Assembly (NCBI GenBank): GCA_947589345.1
Contig: CANQAC010000003.1
Span: 22,420 to 86,419 of the forward strand
Origin: an uncultured Akkermansia sp.
Lineage (GTDB): Bacteria > Verrucomicrobiota > Verrucomicrobiia > Verrucomicrobiales > Akkermansiaceae
Reading direction: 5' to 3'
DNA: 64,000 nt
The notes under the pieces are model-generated. The model did not search any database and was not told the DNA's origin. It was given only the letters and a program-made list of their open reading frames with translations. Below, piece by piece: positions 20,820 to 30,534 of this stretch. Numbering within the stretch: position 1 is the first letter of the stretch; every line of letters begins with the position of its first letter. The translations under genes were made by a program, and so were the position numbers.

Positions 20820-21491
20820 TCAACGTTCTGCAAAAGGTACAAACCGTCCGCGGCGGGCCAAAACCATCGTATACATCTTCGTCTGTTTCCCCTTGTCAGA
20901 TACCGGCAGGGGAGAGGTGGACAATTCAAATCCGGCGCGGCGCAAAGTGGCGTCCAGCTTTTTATCCGGACGCCCCAGCAGTATGGCCAGCAAGCATCCC
21001 CCTTTCAAAGCTTGAAAAAAGGCCTGGGCTTCGGCCGCGTCCATCTCGCATCGCGCGTGCGTGTGGCGCATGATGACGGCGTGCAGCGAACCTGTCCGTT
21101 TGCGGCATAACTCAGCAGCACTCTCGCACTCCACAGTCACGCGCTCGTCGTCCAATGTATCCCCCATGGAGCAATAATTGCGATTCCATTCAACGATTTT
21201 CTGCACCGGTTCTGCGATGATGAATCGAGCCTTGGCACGCGGCAAAGCTGCCAATACCGCTCTCGCTCCGTACCCCAATCCCAGCCCGGCTACCATAATG
21301 CAAGGCTTATTCGCTCGCACCACGGGCGATACTGCCAACCCTGCCATATTCGCCTCAGCCGCACCGGTGCGACTCGTTACCACCGAAACACCATCCATGA
21401 TCAAACTCAGCTCACCATCGCGACTCCAAAGTTCCCACTCATGCCCTGCGGCATCAATCGTAGGTTCTTCCAATCTGATCAGCGGTTTCAT
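20820..21491 (-). CDS. Spermidine synthase-like/methyltransferase-fold protein
   Basis: IMVAGLGLGYGARAVLAALPRAKARFIIAEPVQKIVEWNRNY SAM-binding-like GxGxG region. Confidence 0.7.
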   Translation of the reverse strand: MKPLIRLEEPTIDAAGHEWELWSRDGELSLIMDGVSVVTSRTGAAEANMAGLAVSPVVRANKPCIMVAGLGLGYGARAVLAALPRAKARFIIAEPVQKIVEWNRNYCSMGDTLDDERVTVECESAAELCRKRTGSLHAVIMRHTHARCEMDAAEAQAFFQALKGGCLLAILLGRPDKKLDATLRRAGFELSTSPLPVSDKGKQTKMYTMVLARRGRFVPFAER

Positions 21492-21661
21492 ACCACGGGG
21501 AATATAGCAGATCTTCCCATAAATTGGCAAGACAAATCCGGCGCTTCTCGCAAGCCAGACTGCATCCTGAATTGCAACTTCATCTGCCGGCGACGTGTGA
21601 CATTCCTGAACGCAGATTAACCCAGGCAGTCGTCATCCACATTAAGTTCTCAGCACTTGTC

Positions 21662-21690
21662 TTGACTTTACCCAGCCCGTAAGGCATAAT
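21662..21690 (+). promoter_or_regulatory. Sigma70-like promoter for kdsA
   Basis: TTGACT (21662-21667), 17-nt spacer, CATAAT (21685-21690). Confidence 0.5.
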
Positions 21691-21713
21691 GACCTCATAC
21701 GAGGGAAACCCTT

Positions 21714-22538
21714 ATGTCTTTCCACATTCAAAACATCGAAATCGGCGGCGCTCGTCCTTTCTACATTTTGGGGCCTTGCTCCTTGGAAAAAGAAGACTTT
21801 GCCTGGCAAATGGCACGAAGCATCAAAGATATATGCTCTCGACTGAACGTCCCGTTCATCTTCAAAGCTTCTTACGACAAAGCAAACCGCACCAGCGCCA
21901 AGAGCTTCCGCGGTCCGGGTCTCGAAGAAGGCTGCCGCATTCTTGCGCAAATCGGCAAGGAACTGCACGTGCCTGTGGTCACCGATGTACATACCGAGGA
22001 ACAGGCCGAATACGCTGCACAGTACGTTGATCTGCTGCAAGTACCGGCATTTCTGTGCCGCCAGAGCGATTTGCTCGAAGCCTGCGCCAAAAGTGGTCGC
22101 CCGGTGAACGTGAAAAAAGGTCAGTTTCTGGCGCCGTGGGATTGCCGCAACATCTGTGAAAAAATGGTCTCCTTCGGCTGTCAACATTTCATGCTCTGCG
22201 AACGCGGCACAAGCTTCGGATACAACAACCTGGTGGTGGATATGCGCGGCCTGAAGTGGATGCGTGAGTTTGGCTATCCTGTGGTGTTTGATGCCACCCA
22301 CTCTGTGCAGCGTCCGGGGGGGTTAGGCGGCACTACCGGCGGAGATCGTGATCTGGCTCCTGTTCTCGCGAACGCCGCCATGGCTGTAGGCATAGACGGA
22401 GTATTCATGGAAGTTCACAGCGACCCCGACCATGCCCTGAGCGATGGTCCCAATCAGATTCGTCTTTCGGATTTGGAGCGCATTCTGAAGCATTTGCAAC
22501 TGCTGCGTTCCGCTTGGGATCAAATACAAAAGGACTGA
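21714..22538 (+). CDS. kdsA: 3-deoxy-8-phosphooctulonate synthase
   Basis: FYILGPCSLE; FKASYDKANRTSAKSFRGPGLEEG; PVVFDATHSVQRPGG. Confidence 0.97.
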   Translation: MSFHIQNIEIGGARPFYILGPCSLEKEDFAWQMARSIKDICSRLNVPFIFKASYDKANRTSAKSFRGPGLEEGCRILAQIGKELHVPVVTDVHTEEQAEYAAQYVDLLQVPAFLCRQSDLLEACAKSGRPVNVKKGQFLAPWDCRNICEKMVSFGCQHFMLCERGTSFGYNNLVVDMRGLKWMREFGYPVVFDATHSVQRPGGLGGTTGGDRDLAPVLANAAMAVGIDGVFMEVHSDPDHALSDGPNQIRLSDLERILKHLQLLRSAWDQIQKD

Positions 22539-22555
22539 TAATCGGTTTACAACAC

Positions 22556-23020
22556 ATGGGACGTCGATTTTTCTTCTCTCTGCTCATCCTGTTTCTGCTT
22601 TCCCCCTCGTGGGCGCAGGTAGCAGAGCGCACCGCCGGGGAGGGCGAGTTCCCGGCTCTTCAGCTGCTTCCCCCGGGTAGTGTGGTTCACGGCATCTCAC
22701 TGCCACGCTACGAAGACCACCGTGTAACCGCCATGCTCAAGGCTGACCTGCTCGAAGTTCTCTCGCGTCATGAAGCTCGCTTGGAAAACATCCACTCTGT
22801 GCTTTACGGAGAAGATGGTGAATCCACACGTCTCAATTTACCCGGGGCGCGCTATAACTTCCGCACCGCCCTTCTCAGCTCGCGTACCGGCCCGGTGGAA
22901 CTCATCCACCCGCGTTATAACGCCCGCGCATCCGGCGTTATCTTCCACAGCGTTTCCCACCGTGGCGTACTCACCGGACCGGTTCACACCGTCATTCGCA
23001 ATTCCCCGGAACACCCATGA
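22556..23020 (+). CDS. Secreted protein in LptC position (LptC-like candidate)
   Basis: Signal peptide MGRRFFFSLLILFLLSPSWAQ; lies between kdsA and an lptA-like gene as lptC does in canonical operons; family inferred from context only. Confidence 0.45.
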   Translation: MGRRFFFSLLILFLLSPSWAQVAERTAGEGEFPALQLLPPGSVVHGISLPRYEDHRVTAMLKADLLEVLSRHEARLENIHSVLYGEDGESTRLNLPGARYNFRTALLSSRTGPVELIHPRYNARASGVIFHSVSHRGVLTGPVHTVIRNSPEHP

Positions 23021-25290
23021 GGTTCCACCTCACCAGCTTGTTGCTCGCCGCAGCTGTATCCTTCGCTGCCGGTCAGGATTCCTCGCCCTCTTCGCCCCTG
23101 TTGGACGATATGAATCGCTGGGAACAAGAGGTGGCACAAACAGAGTTATCTCTCTCCTCCCTGAGCAAGCTCCCCGATGTCCCTTTCGATCCGCGTTCAG
23201 AGATGCCCGACATCGTCCCCGGTTCAACGGCTGTTCTTGCCGACTCCGGGATGTATTTTGATGAACGCCGTGCCTGTGTCGTCTATGTGGGTAATGTGCG
23301 TCTGAACCACGTCAGTCTCCAGTTGCGTGCGGCCCATCGTCTGTACGTACTGATGCCGGAAAAAGAAAAGAAAACAGCTGCTGACGAAATTTCCGACACG
23401 GACGCTCCCCCCGGCGCTACGCCCCATGCACGACAGCCAGCTGCTCCCACAAAGCAACCGCAGCAGCCTGCCGCTTTACCGGTAGAGATATCCGCTCAAA
23501 ACGCGGCGGTTGATACCATTGTCAGCCGAGTCCTGCTGGAAGGACTTCCCGGCGCGCCTTCTCTCACTTTTCGTCGCGGCGAGGATACTTTGGTGGTGCA
23601 AGCTCAGGCGAGCGGAAAGCCTGCCCGCGCGTACGCTGACGAAGCCGGTAATGTTTTGCTTTTAGGGTCACGTTTCTCCGGTTCCATGACACATGAAGCA
23701 GAACGCTATGAACTCAACGCTCAACAAGGACCGGTGGAATATGACGCCACAACACGTACAATCACCATCCACGGAAAAGCTGTACTCAAATCGCCACGGG
23801 GCACCGTGGAATGCACCCGACTGATGCGCCTCTCTTTTGCGCCGGGAGAAACTCCCCCGAAACCGGAACCGGGCAACAAACCATTCTCCCAGTTCACCAA
23901 TATGCGCCTCGGACAAATCTCGTATGCAGAGGCGCATGGTGACGTGATCTGCACGATGCCGGAGCAGGAGGGACGCCCGGCCTCCCGCGCCACCGGAGAG
24001 AGTCTCACCTACGATGGCGCCACCGGAGATTGCCGTCTCCGGGGCAAGCCTTGCACCCTGACATACGGTCAACAATCGCTGCAAACTTCCGGAGAAATCC
24101 ACTTAGAACCGAGTGGCGACGCCTCCATCACCGGGGATAATATCTCTGGCTCCTACGAGCGCCCTCTCGCAGGTGCGAAAAACGGACCCACGGTCATCGG
24201 CACCTTCACCACATGCGGCCCGGTTCTGTACAGCGCCAACGATCATTGCATCTCACTGCCGGCTGGCATCACCGCCCAAGATCCCTATGCCCGTTTCAGC
24301 TGCTCCGGGGAAACTCAAATTTTCCTGCTCGAGTCAACCTCCCCCCTCCCCCCTCGTAAGCCCGGCACTCCCAACCTCTCCATCGCCCACCACCAGGGGC
24401 TCTCTCTTCTTCGTGCCTCCGAATGCGTCAACCTCCACAGCGAAGCTACCGACACCCAGCCAATGGCGGATGCTGTTTGTGACTCGTTGGAAGCGGATTT
24501 CGTGCGTGGTACGGCTCACCTGCAGGCCCAGGACGCTCACGCCGCCTCCCTGCACTACGGCGATTATTCCCTCTGCGCACAAAGTCCATCTTCCCAGGTG
24601 GCGGATGTTCAGGTACTCGATAATGGAGACTTGCTTGCCCACGGTGACCGGATTCTCACTAAGTTACCGGGCGATAAAGGCTCCACATCCATCACCTGCG
24701 CCGACTTCATGAAGCTCGAACGTGAGCGCGCCCTGCTCTTCCTTGGTCCTCAATCCGTCATTGATGCGCCGGATGGCATCATGACCGCCGTGTCTGCCAT
24801 GGATGCCGAGTTGTTCCGTGGTCCGCCCTCCACCCACCCACGCCTTCCTAAATACCCGCATCTGGATTACAATTTTACGGGACTGCGCTCCGCCGTCACG
24901 CAGCAAGGTGGTTCGCTGCGTACTGTGAAGTTGAGCATGCAATGCGACGGTCCTATCCGGATACGCATGGTGCCGGGCGCTTCCACATCCTTCCGCGACG
25001 CGCTGGAGCTGGCTTCTGCTCGTGACCACGTCCGGCTTGCCGGCAAAGATGCCAACGGCAAACTCATACGGGCGGACGGGGATTTTCTCGACTTTGATCG
25101 CGCATCCGGCAATATTTACCTGCGCGGTACACGCGTCTCCCTCATGGATTCCTATAACACCCATACCGCCTCCGGGCGCGGCGCTTGCATTACACTCGAT
25201 CCCAAAAACAATATTCGTATCGACGGTGAGCACCAAACCACCACAGCCAATCGCATCCACCAACAAGTTGAATCCCAAAAAAAGAAATGA
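23017..25290 (+). CDS. Large secreted LptA/OstA-like protein
   Basis: Repeated beta-strand OstA-type segments (SAQNAAVDTI...; ARAYADEAGNVLLLGSRFSG...; ESLTYDGATGDCRLRGKP) immediately upstream of lptB; start overlaps the preceding stop. Confidence 0.65.
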   Translation: MRFHLTSLLLAAAVSFAAGQDSSPSSPLLDDMNRWEQEVAQTELSLSSLSKLPDVPFDPRSEMPDIVPGSTAVLADSGMYFDERRACVVYVGNVRLNHVSLQLRAAHRLYVLMPEKEKKTAADEISDTDAPPGATPHARQPAAPTKQPQQPAALPVEISAQNAAVDTIVSRVLLEGLPGAPSLTFRRGEDTLVVQAQASGKPARAYADEAGNVLLLGSRFSGSMTHEAERYELNAQQGPVEYDATTRTITIHGKAVLKSPRGTVECTRLMRLSFAPGETPPKPEPGNKPFSQFTNMRLGQISYAEAHGDVICTMPEQEGRPASRATGESLTYDGATGDCRLRGKPCTLTYGQQSLQTSGEIHLEPSGDASITGDNISGSYERPLAGAKNGPTVIGTFTTCGPVLYSANDHCISLPAGITAQDPYARFSCSGETQIFLLESTSPLPPRKPGTPNLSIAHHQGLSLLRASECVNLHSEATDTQPMADAVCDSLEADFVRGTAHLQAQDAHAASLHYGDYSLCAQSPSSQVADVQVLDNGDLLAHGDRILTKLPGDKGSTSITCADFMKLERERALLFLGPQSVIDAPDGIMTAVSAMDAELFRGPPSTHPRLPKYPHLDYNFTGLRSAVTQQGGSLRTVKLSMQCDGPIRIRMVPGASTSFRDALELASARDHVRLAGKDANGKLIRADGDFLDFDRASGNIYLRGTRVSLMDSYNTHTASGRGACITLDPKNNIRIDGEHQTTTANRIHQQVESQKKK

Positions 25291-26036
25291 GCAGTCCCGA
25301 TTCTACCCCATCCCTGCTGAATGCCCATGACCTCTGCAAGACCTATAGGGAACGCTGTGTGGTGGATCATGTGAGCATGGAAGTTCACGCCGGAGAAATC
25401 GTCGGCTTGCTTGGTCCTAATGGCGCGGGCAAGACCACATCCTTCTACATGGTAGCCGGTCTGGTGCGCCCGGATGAAGGAAATGTCCATTTTTGCGGGC
25501 AAGACGTGACAGGACTCCCCATGCACCTTCGCGCTCGCCTCGGCATGGGTTACCTCCCTCAGGAAGAATCCATCTTTCGCAAACTCAGCGTCCAGGACAA
25601 CCTGATGGCTATTCTCGAAACCCGCGCCGACCTCTCCCGCCGCCAGCAAAAAGAAAAAGCCGATGAACTCATGGAACGTTTTAATATCACCCGGCTGCGG
25701 AAAAGCCAGGCGCTCCAGCTCTCTGGCGGAGAAAAGCGTCGACTCACCATTGCGCGAGCCCTTGCCTCTAACCCCAAGCTGCTGATGCTCGATGAGCCAT
25801 TTGCCGGCGTGGATCCCATCGCCGTGCAGGATATTCAGCATATCGTGGCCTCTCTCCGCGAAACGGATGGACTTTCCATTCTCATCACGGACCACAACGT
25901 TCGTGAAACCTTAGGCATTGTGGATCGAGCGTATATCCTCTTTGAGGGACGTGTCATCAAACATGGCAATGCTCAGGAAATTGCCAACGATCCAAAAACT
26001 CGCAAAATATACTTGGGCGAACATTTCAAGATGTAA
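25287..26036 (+). CDS. lptB: LPS export ABC transporter ATP-binding protein
   Basis: GLLGPNGAGKTTSFYMVAGLV Walker A; QLSGGEKRRLTIARAL; MLDEPFAGVDPIAVQDIQ typical LptB. Confidence 0.95.
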   Translation: MSSPDSTPSLLNAHDLCKTYRERCVVDHVSMEVHAGEIVGLLGPNGAGKTTSFYMVAGLVRPDEGNVHFCGQDVTGLPMHLRARLGMGYLPQEESIFRKLSVQDNLMAILETRADLSRRQQKEKADELMERFNITRLRKSQALQLSGGEKRRLTIARALASNPKLLMLDEPFAGVDPIAVQDIQHIVASLRETDGLSILITDHNVRETLGIVDRAYILFEGRVIKHGNAQEIANDPKTRKIYLGEHFKM

Positions 26037-26055
26037 TGCGCGCCAAGCTGCTTGA

Positions 26056-26259
26056 TCAATCGTCCCGGCGTTTCCGCAAGTCACGCCTCACGCTCAGCCA
26101 CGTCCCGAGCGCCACACTAAAAAGCAGCACACAGACGCCCGCTGCCACAATTTGCCGCGCCAATTCCGGCCGCTCTCCCTGCACCAGGGCGTACGCCACC
26201 CCCAGCAACACGGCCCCAACCAGCAGGACGATCACGCCGACTTTGTTGGCTTCCCACAT
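26056..26259 (-). CDS. Small two-TM membrane protein
   Basis: MWEANKVGVIVLLVGAVLLGVAYALVQGERPELARQIVAAGVCVLLFSVALGTWLSVRRDLRKRRDD. Confidence 0.55.
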   Translation of the reverse strand: MWEANKVGVIVLLVGAVLLGVAYALVQGERPELARQIVAAGVCVLLFSVALGTWLSVRRDLRKRRDD

Positions 26260-26349
26260 AGATTTGCTTTTCACGTTTCTCTTTTCAGGAAAAGAGGCCA
26301 GACCGAAGCTGCGGCCTGGCCCCTGATAAGCTGACAACTGCGCTCAGAC

Positions 26350-26892
26350 TTAATAATTCTGTGGCAGAAGTTGGAAGTAGGCCTTCGGGTGCGCGCACAC
26401 GGGGCAGAGCTCCGGCGCTTTCTTGCCCACCACGATGTGCCCGCAGTTGATGCACTGCCAAATGCACTCACCGTCGCGACTGAAGACGAGGTCGCCCTGC
26501 ACATTCTCCAGAAGCTTGCGATAGCGCTCCTCGTGAGTTTTCTCCACAGCAGCCACGCCATCAAAGAGTTCTGCTATGTCGTCAAATCCTTCCTCGCGAG
26601 CTTCCTTGGCGAAGGTTTTATACATGTCCGTCCACTCGTAATTCTCGCCAGCCGCAGCATCTTTCAGATTATCTTCCGTGCCGGGTATGGCCCCGCCGTG
26701 TAGCAGCTTGAACCAGATTTTGGCGTGCTCCTTCTCGTTGCGCGCCGTCTCCTCAAAGAGCTGGGCAATCTGTACAAAGCCATCCTTTTTGGCTTTGGAA
26801 GCGTAGTAGAGGTACTTGGTGTGTGCCTGGGATTCTCCTGCGAAGGCCGTGGCCAAATTCGCAGCCGTCTTGGTGCCGTCAAGTTTGCTCAT
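26350..26892 (-). CDS. Rubrerythrin
   Basis: [27 protein letters not shown]-terminal rubredoxin-like [27 protein letters not shown]. Confidence 0.95.
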   Translation of the reverse strand: MSKLDGTKTAANLATAFAGESQAHTKYLYYASKAKKDGFVQIAQLFEETARNEKEHAKIWFKLLHGGAIPGTEDNLKDAAAGENYEWTDMYKTFAKEAREEGFDDIAELFDGVAAVEKTHEERYRKLLENVQGDLVFSRDGECIWQCINCGHIVVGKKAPELCPVCAHPKAYFQLLPQNY

Positions 26893-27033
26893 AGTTTCTT
26901 GATGTGTTGCATGCCCATTCTACCATGTTGCTTGTTGTTTGCAAGCCCGATTTTCCGATAACTTTCATCGGAAAAAGAACGCGTACCACGCGCATTTCTT
27001 GCCATTTGGCGGTCAGTGTGCTAAAGTGGGCGC

Positions 27034-27669
27034 ATGGACACCCGGTTGGCAAAAGCTCACCTGTACGGCATTGTGGACAGGGGCTATGTACAAGAAGCGG
27101 ACGTAGCGGCATGCGCGCGCGAACTGCTCGCCGGTGGAGTCCGTATTCTGCAATTGCGCGCCAAGAATTTGCCGCAAGAAGATGTGGCGCGGCTGGCTCA
27201 TGTCATGCAACCCATCTGCCGAGAAGCAAATGCCCTCTTTGTACTGAACGATTACCCGGAACTCGCCGCGAGCATCGGAGCGGACGCCGTCCATGTGGGG
27301 CAGGATGCACCGACGCTCGCAGACATCCGCCGCATCGTGGGCCCGCACATGCTCATCGGACGTTCCACCCACTCGCTCGACCAAGTGCGCCGCGCCCGCG
27401 AGGAGGGAGCGGATTACATCGGCTTCGGTCCGCTCTTCCCCACAGCCACCAAGCCCGGGCGTCCCGCCATCGGTCTGCAGGATATCGCGCAGGCGCAGCA
27501 GCAGGCGGGGGACATGCCCGTGTTCTGCATCGGCGGGATCAATGCCGACACGCTCCCGCAAGTGCTCGCCGCCGGGGCGCAGCGCGTGGTGGTTGTTTCC
27601 TGGCTGTTGCAGCAGACAGACCGCACCCAAGCCGCGCTGCAGCTCCTCCACGCTCTCACCCCTGCATAA
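27034..27669 (+). CDS. thiE: Thiamine phosphate synthase
   Basis: LLAGGVRILQLRAKN; ADAVHVGQDA; IGRSTHSLDQVRRAREEGADYIGFGPLFPTATKPG. Confidence 0.93.
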   Translation: MDTRLAKAHLYGIVDRGYVQEADVAACARELLAGGVRILQLRAKNLPQEDVARLAHVMQPICREANALFVLNDYPELAASIGADAVHVGQDAPTLADIRRIVGPHMLIGRSTHSLDQVRRAREEGADYIGFGPLFPTATKPGRPAIGLQDIAQAQQQAGDMPVFCIGGINADTLPQVLAAGAQRVVVVSWLLQQTDRTQAALQLLHALTPA

Positions 27670-27671
27670 GC

Positions 27672-28772
27672 ATGGCACGCATTCTCTCAGCGGTGAGCGG
27701 CGGGGTGGACAGCGCAGTGGCCACTGCCCTGCTCGTGCAACAGGGACACGAGGTGGTGGGCGCTTACATGAAAAACTGGATCAATGAGGAAGGCATCCCG
27801 GGCGAGTGCCCTTGGGAGCAGGATATCGAGGACGCACGCGCCATCTGCCGCGTGCTGGGCATTGAGCTGCGCGTGGTGGATCTCATCGAACAGTACCGCG
27901 CCCGCATCGTCAACTACCTGCTGGAGGGCTACCGCGCCGGCGCCACGCCGAACCCGGACGTGCTCTGCAACCGCGAAATCAAGTTTGGCGTGCTGCTGGA
28001 CTACGCACTGGAACAGGGTTTTGAGGGCGTCGCAACCGGTCACTACGCCAAGCGGGAGGACGCTCCCGGCGGCGAACACTACATTCTGCGCGGGGACGAC
28101 CCGAACAAGGATCAATCCTACTTCCTCGCCCTCATGCGCGCCGAGCAGATAGCGCACGCTGTTTTCCCCATCGGCGGCATTGCCAAGCCGCGCGTGCGCG
28201 AGCTGGCGCGCGAGTTCAACCTGCCCGTGGCTCTCAAAAAAGACTCGCAGGGCATCTGCTTCATCGGCCAGGTGAAGATGAGTGACTTCCTGCGCCACTT
28301 CATCCCCGATAACCCCGGCGACATCGTGAATGCCTCGGGTCGCGTGCTCGGTCATCACCTTGGCCTGCACCTCTTCACCATCGGTCAACGCAAGGGACAC
28401 CACATCGCCTCGCCGCGCGAGGGCGTCGCCTACGTCGTCGTCGGCAAAGACATCGCCCGCAACCGCCTCATCCTCGACTACGAAAGCCCGGACGCCCCCG
28501 GACTCTACGCCTCCGGCGCCTCGGTCAGCCACATCACCAACGGCTGCCACCCCCTGCCCGAGCGCGTGCTCGCCCAGCCCCGCTACCGCTCCCCCGCAGA
28601 ACCCGCCTCTCTGCGCTACATCGGCGATGATTGCGTCCAGCTCACCTTCGACCGCCCCGTTCGCGCCCTCTCCCCCGGCCAAATCTGCGCCTTCTACGAT
28701 CCCACAGCCCCCGCTCGCCTCCTCGCCGGCGGCTTCTTCTCCCACATTACCTCCAGTCATCCTCTGGGGTAA
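27672..28772 (+). CDS. mnmA: tRNA-specific 2-thiouridylase MnmA
   Basis: MARILSAVSGGVDSAVATALLVQQGHEVVGAYMKNW; NPDVLCNREIKFG; KDSQGICFIG. The in-frame ORF upstream of 27672 overlaps thiE and is rejected. Confidence 0.96.
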   Translation: MARILSAVSGGVDSAVATALLVQQGHEVVGAYMKNWINEEGIPGECPWEQDIEDARAICRVLGIELRVVDLIEQYRARIVNYLLEGYRAGATPNPDVLCNREIKFGVLLDYALEQGFEGVATGHYAKREDAPGGEHYILRGDDPNKDQSYFLALMRAEQIAHAVFPIGGIAKPRVRELAREFNLPVALKKDSQGICFIGQVKMSDFLRHFIPDNPGDIVNASGRVLGHHLGLHLFTIGQRKGHHIASPREGVAYVVVGKDIARNRLILDYESPDAPGLYASGASVSHITNGCHPLPERVLAQPRYRSPAEPASLRYIGDDCVQLTFDRPVRALSPGQICAFYDPTAPARLLAGGFFSHITSSHPLG

Positions 28773-28901
28773 ATATAGGAGCGCGACAGTACCATCCCCA
28801 ATTCGCCGACAGATCAGTCTTCGGGAAATCGCTGCAAAAAAAAAGGAGTTCTTCTCAAAATTTCGCTTGCTATTCGGATAGATTTCATAAGAGAATAACG
28901 C

Positions 28902-30494
28902 ATGCCTCCCCGGAAACACAATTTCAATTTCAAGGATCAAATGAATGATTCGGATTTCTCGTCACTTGCCAAATTTCTGGAAAAATACGCTGGTACGCCA
29001 GAAGAAGATACAGAGGCAGGGAAGGAATGCAAAAAACCCATCCACCTTGCAGCAGAAGCCAAGGATCTGTCACGCTTGCAACGTCTCCTGGATCGGGGAG
29101 TGTCCCCTGATGAGCGCAGTTGCTACACATTCGCGTCTGATCATGTTCTGATGGATGATCCGGAGGACGTGGCGGAAAGTAAAGATGTTACGCCGTTAAT
29201 GGTCGCTGCATCCGTCGATTTTGATGCAGGAGTGCAGGAACTCCTGGCTCGTGGAGCAAACATTGAGTGTAAGGACAGCGATGGGCGAACAGCTCTCTGG
29301 TACGCCGCTGCCTTTCACGCAGGAAAAACGCTCAAGCGCCTCATCTCTGCCGGGGCTGATGTGAACGTTGCCGATCTTGACGGCAATACCCCACTCGGTC
29401 TGGCGATCTACTGCCCCTCCCGACCGCGCATTCTCTCCGATCTTCTCGCCGCCGGAGCCAACCCCAATCAGGCAAATAAGGAACGCTGCACCCCCCTGCA
29501 TTTCGCCGCTGCCGATGGTACGGTCAAACAAGTAAAAATACTCCTCGATGCCGGAGCCAATCCCCATATCAAGGATCGCGATGGCTGGGTGCCTTTGTGG
29601 CATTGCACGAGCAACGCAAATCCTTTCCCCATCATCGACCTCCTCCGACCTTTCGGTCACTACTGGACGGCAAGCGATCTTAATCGCTCCTCGCGTCGCG
29701 ATCTCACCCCCCTCTTCGCCAATGCCTGCATGCAGTGCCCCTCCTCCCCCTTCATCCTGCAACTGATCAGAGAAGGCGCCAACATCAATACCACCTGTTC
29801 GACGGGAGCAACGCCCCTCATCCTGGCGCTTTCCACGTGCAATCAACCGGCCTACTCCACCCTGCTTGAATGCGGAGCCAACCCGAACCAACCGGACGCT
29901 CGCGGCATGACTCCGCTCATCGTCGCCCTGAGTGAAAACGATGAGCATGCCGCCCTCTCTCTCTTGTTATATGGAGCCGATATCAATGCCTCCGACCCCC
30001 TTGGGCAAAGCCCCTTGGACTATGCTCTCAACGGAACCTTTCGTCTGCGATTCCTCGCGACCCTCATCGATCGGGGGGCAGATGTCAACGCCCGGGATCA
30101 TCAGAACTGCACCCCCCTCATGCACGCTGTCAGGAATACGAACGAAACGGAGATTATCAAGCTGCTCCTCAGTCGAGGCGCCGACCCGAATGTCATCAAT
30201 GATCACGGCGAAACCGCCTTGCATTTCGCCGCTGAAGATGCCGACCCGTACTTCCTGCGCACCCTCCTCGCGGCCGGGGCTGACCCCTGTCTCATCGACC
30301 CCAACTGCGGTGTCTCTGCCCTGGACGAAGCTGTGCGCAGCAACTCCCATACCTGCGTCCGACACCTCGTCAACGCCCTTCCCCATTCCCCTGCTGCTGC
30401 CAACATCCTCCGCGAATCCCTCGACATCGCCCGGCAAGAACGCAATTCCCGCGCCGCCAAACTCATCGAGAACAAACTCGCCACGCTGGAGTAA
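28902..30494 (+). CDS. Ankyrin-repeat protein (many ANK repeats)
   Basis: Repeated ...GxTPLhxAxxxxxxxxVxxLLxxGADxN... units: DGRTALWYAAAFHAGKTLKRLISAGADVN; RCTPLHFAAADGTVKQVKILLDAGANPH; GETALHFAAEDADPYFLRTLLAAGADP. Confidence 0.93.
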   Translation: MPPRKHNFNFKDQMNDSDFSSLAKFLEKYAGTPEEDTEAGKECKKPIHLAAEAKDLSRLQRLLDRGVSPDERSCYTFASDHVLMDDPEDVAESKDVTPLMVAASVDFDAGVQELLARGANIECKDSDGRTALWYAAAFHAGKTLKRLISAGADVNVADLDGNTPLGLAIYCPSRPRILSDLLAAGANPNQANKERCTPLHFAAADGTVKQVKILLDAGANPHIKDRDGWVPLWHCTSNANPFPIIDLLRPFGHYWTASDLNRSSRRDLTPLFANACMQCPSSPFILQLIREGANINTTCSTGATPLILALSTCNQPAYSTLLECGANPNQPDARGMTPLIVALSENDEHAALSLLLYGADINASDPLGQSPLDYALNGTFRLRFLATLIDRGADVNARDHQNCTPLMHAVRNTNETEIIKLLLSRGADPNVINDHGETALHFAAEDADPYFLRTLLAAGADPCLIDPNCGVSALDEAVRSNSHTCVRHLVNALPHSPAAANILRESLDIARQERNSRAAKLIENKLATLE

Positions 30495-30534
30495 ATTCTC
30501 CCAAAAATAGATCTTTATCTGAAAGGAAGCCGCC

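Noticed and set aside
26904-27671. 256-codon N-terminal extension of the mnmA ORF
   Set aside because: Overlaps thiE in another frame, Arg/His/Ser/Pro-rich nonsense; MnmA starts at 27672 (MARILSAVSGGVDS).
27687-28940. 417-aa ORF on minus strand opposite mnmA
   Set aside because: Antisense to an unmistakable mnmA; long open antisense frames are expected in GC-rich coding DNA, and the translation is low-complexity V/A/G/E/D.
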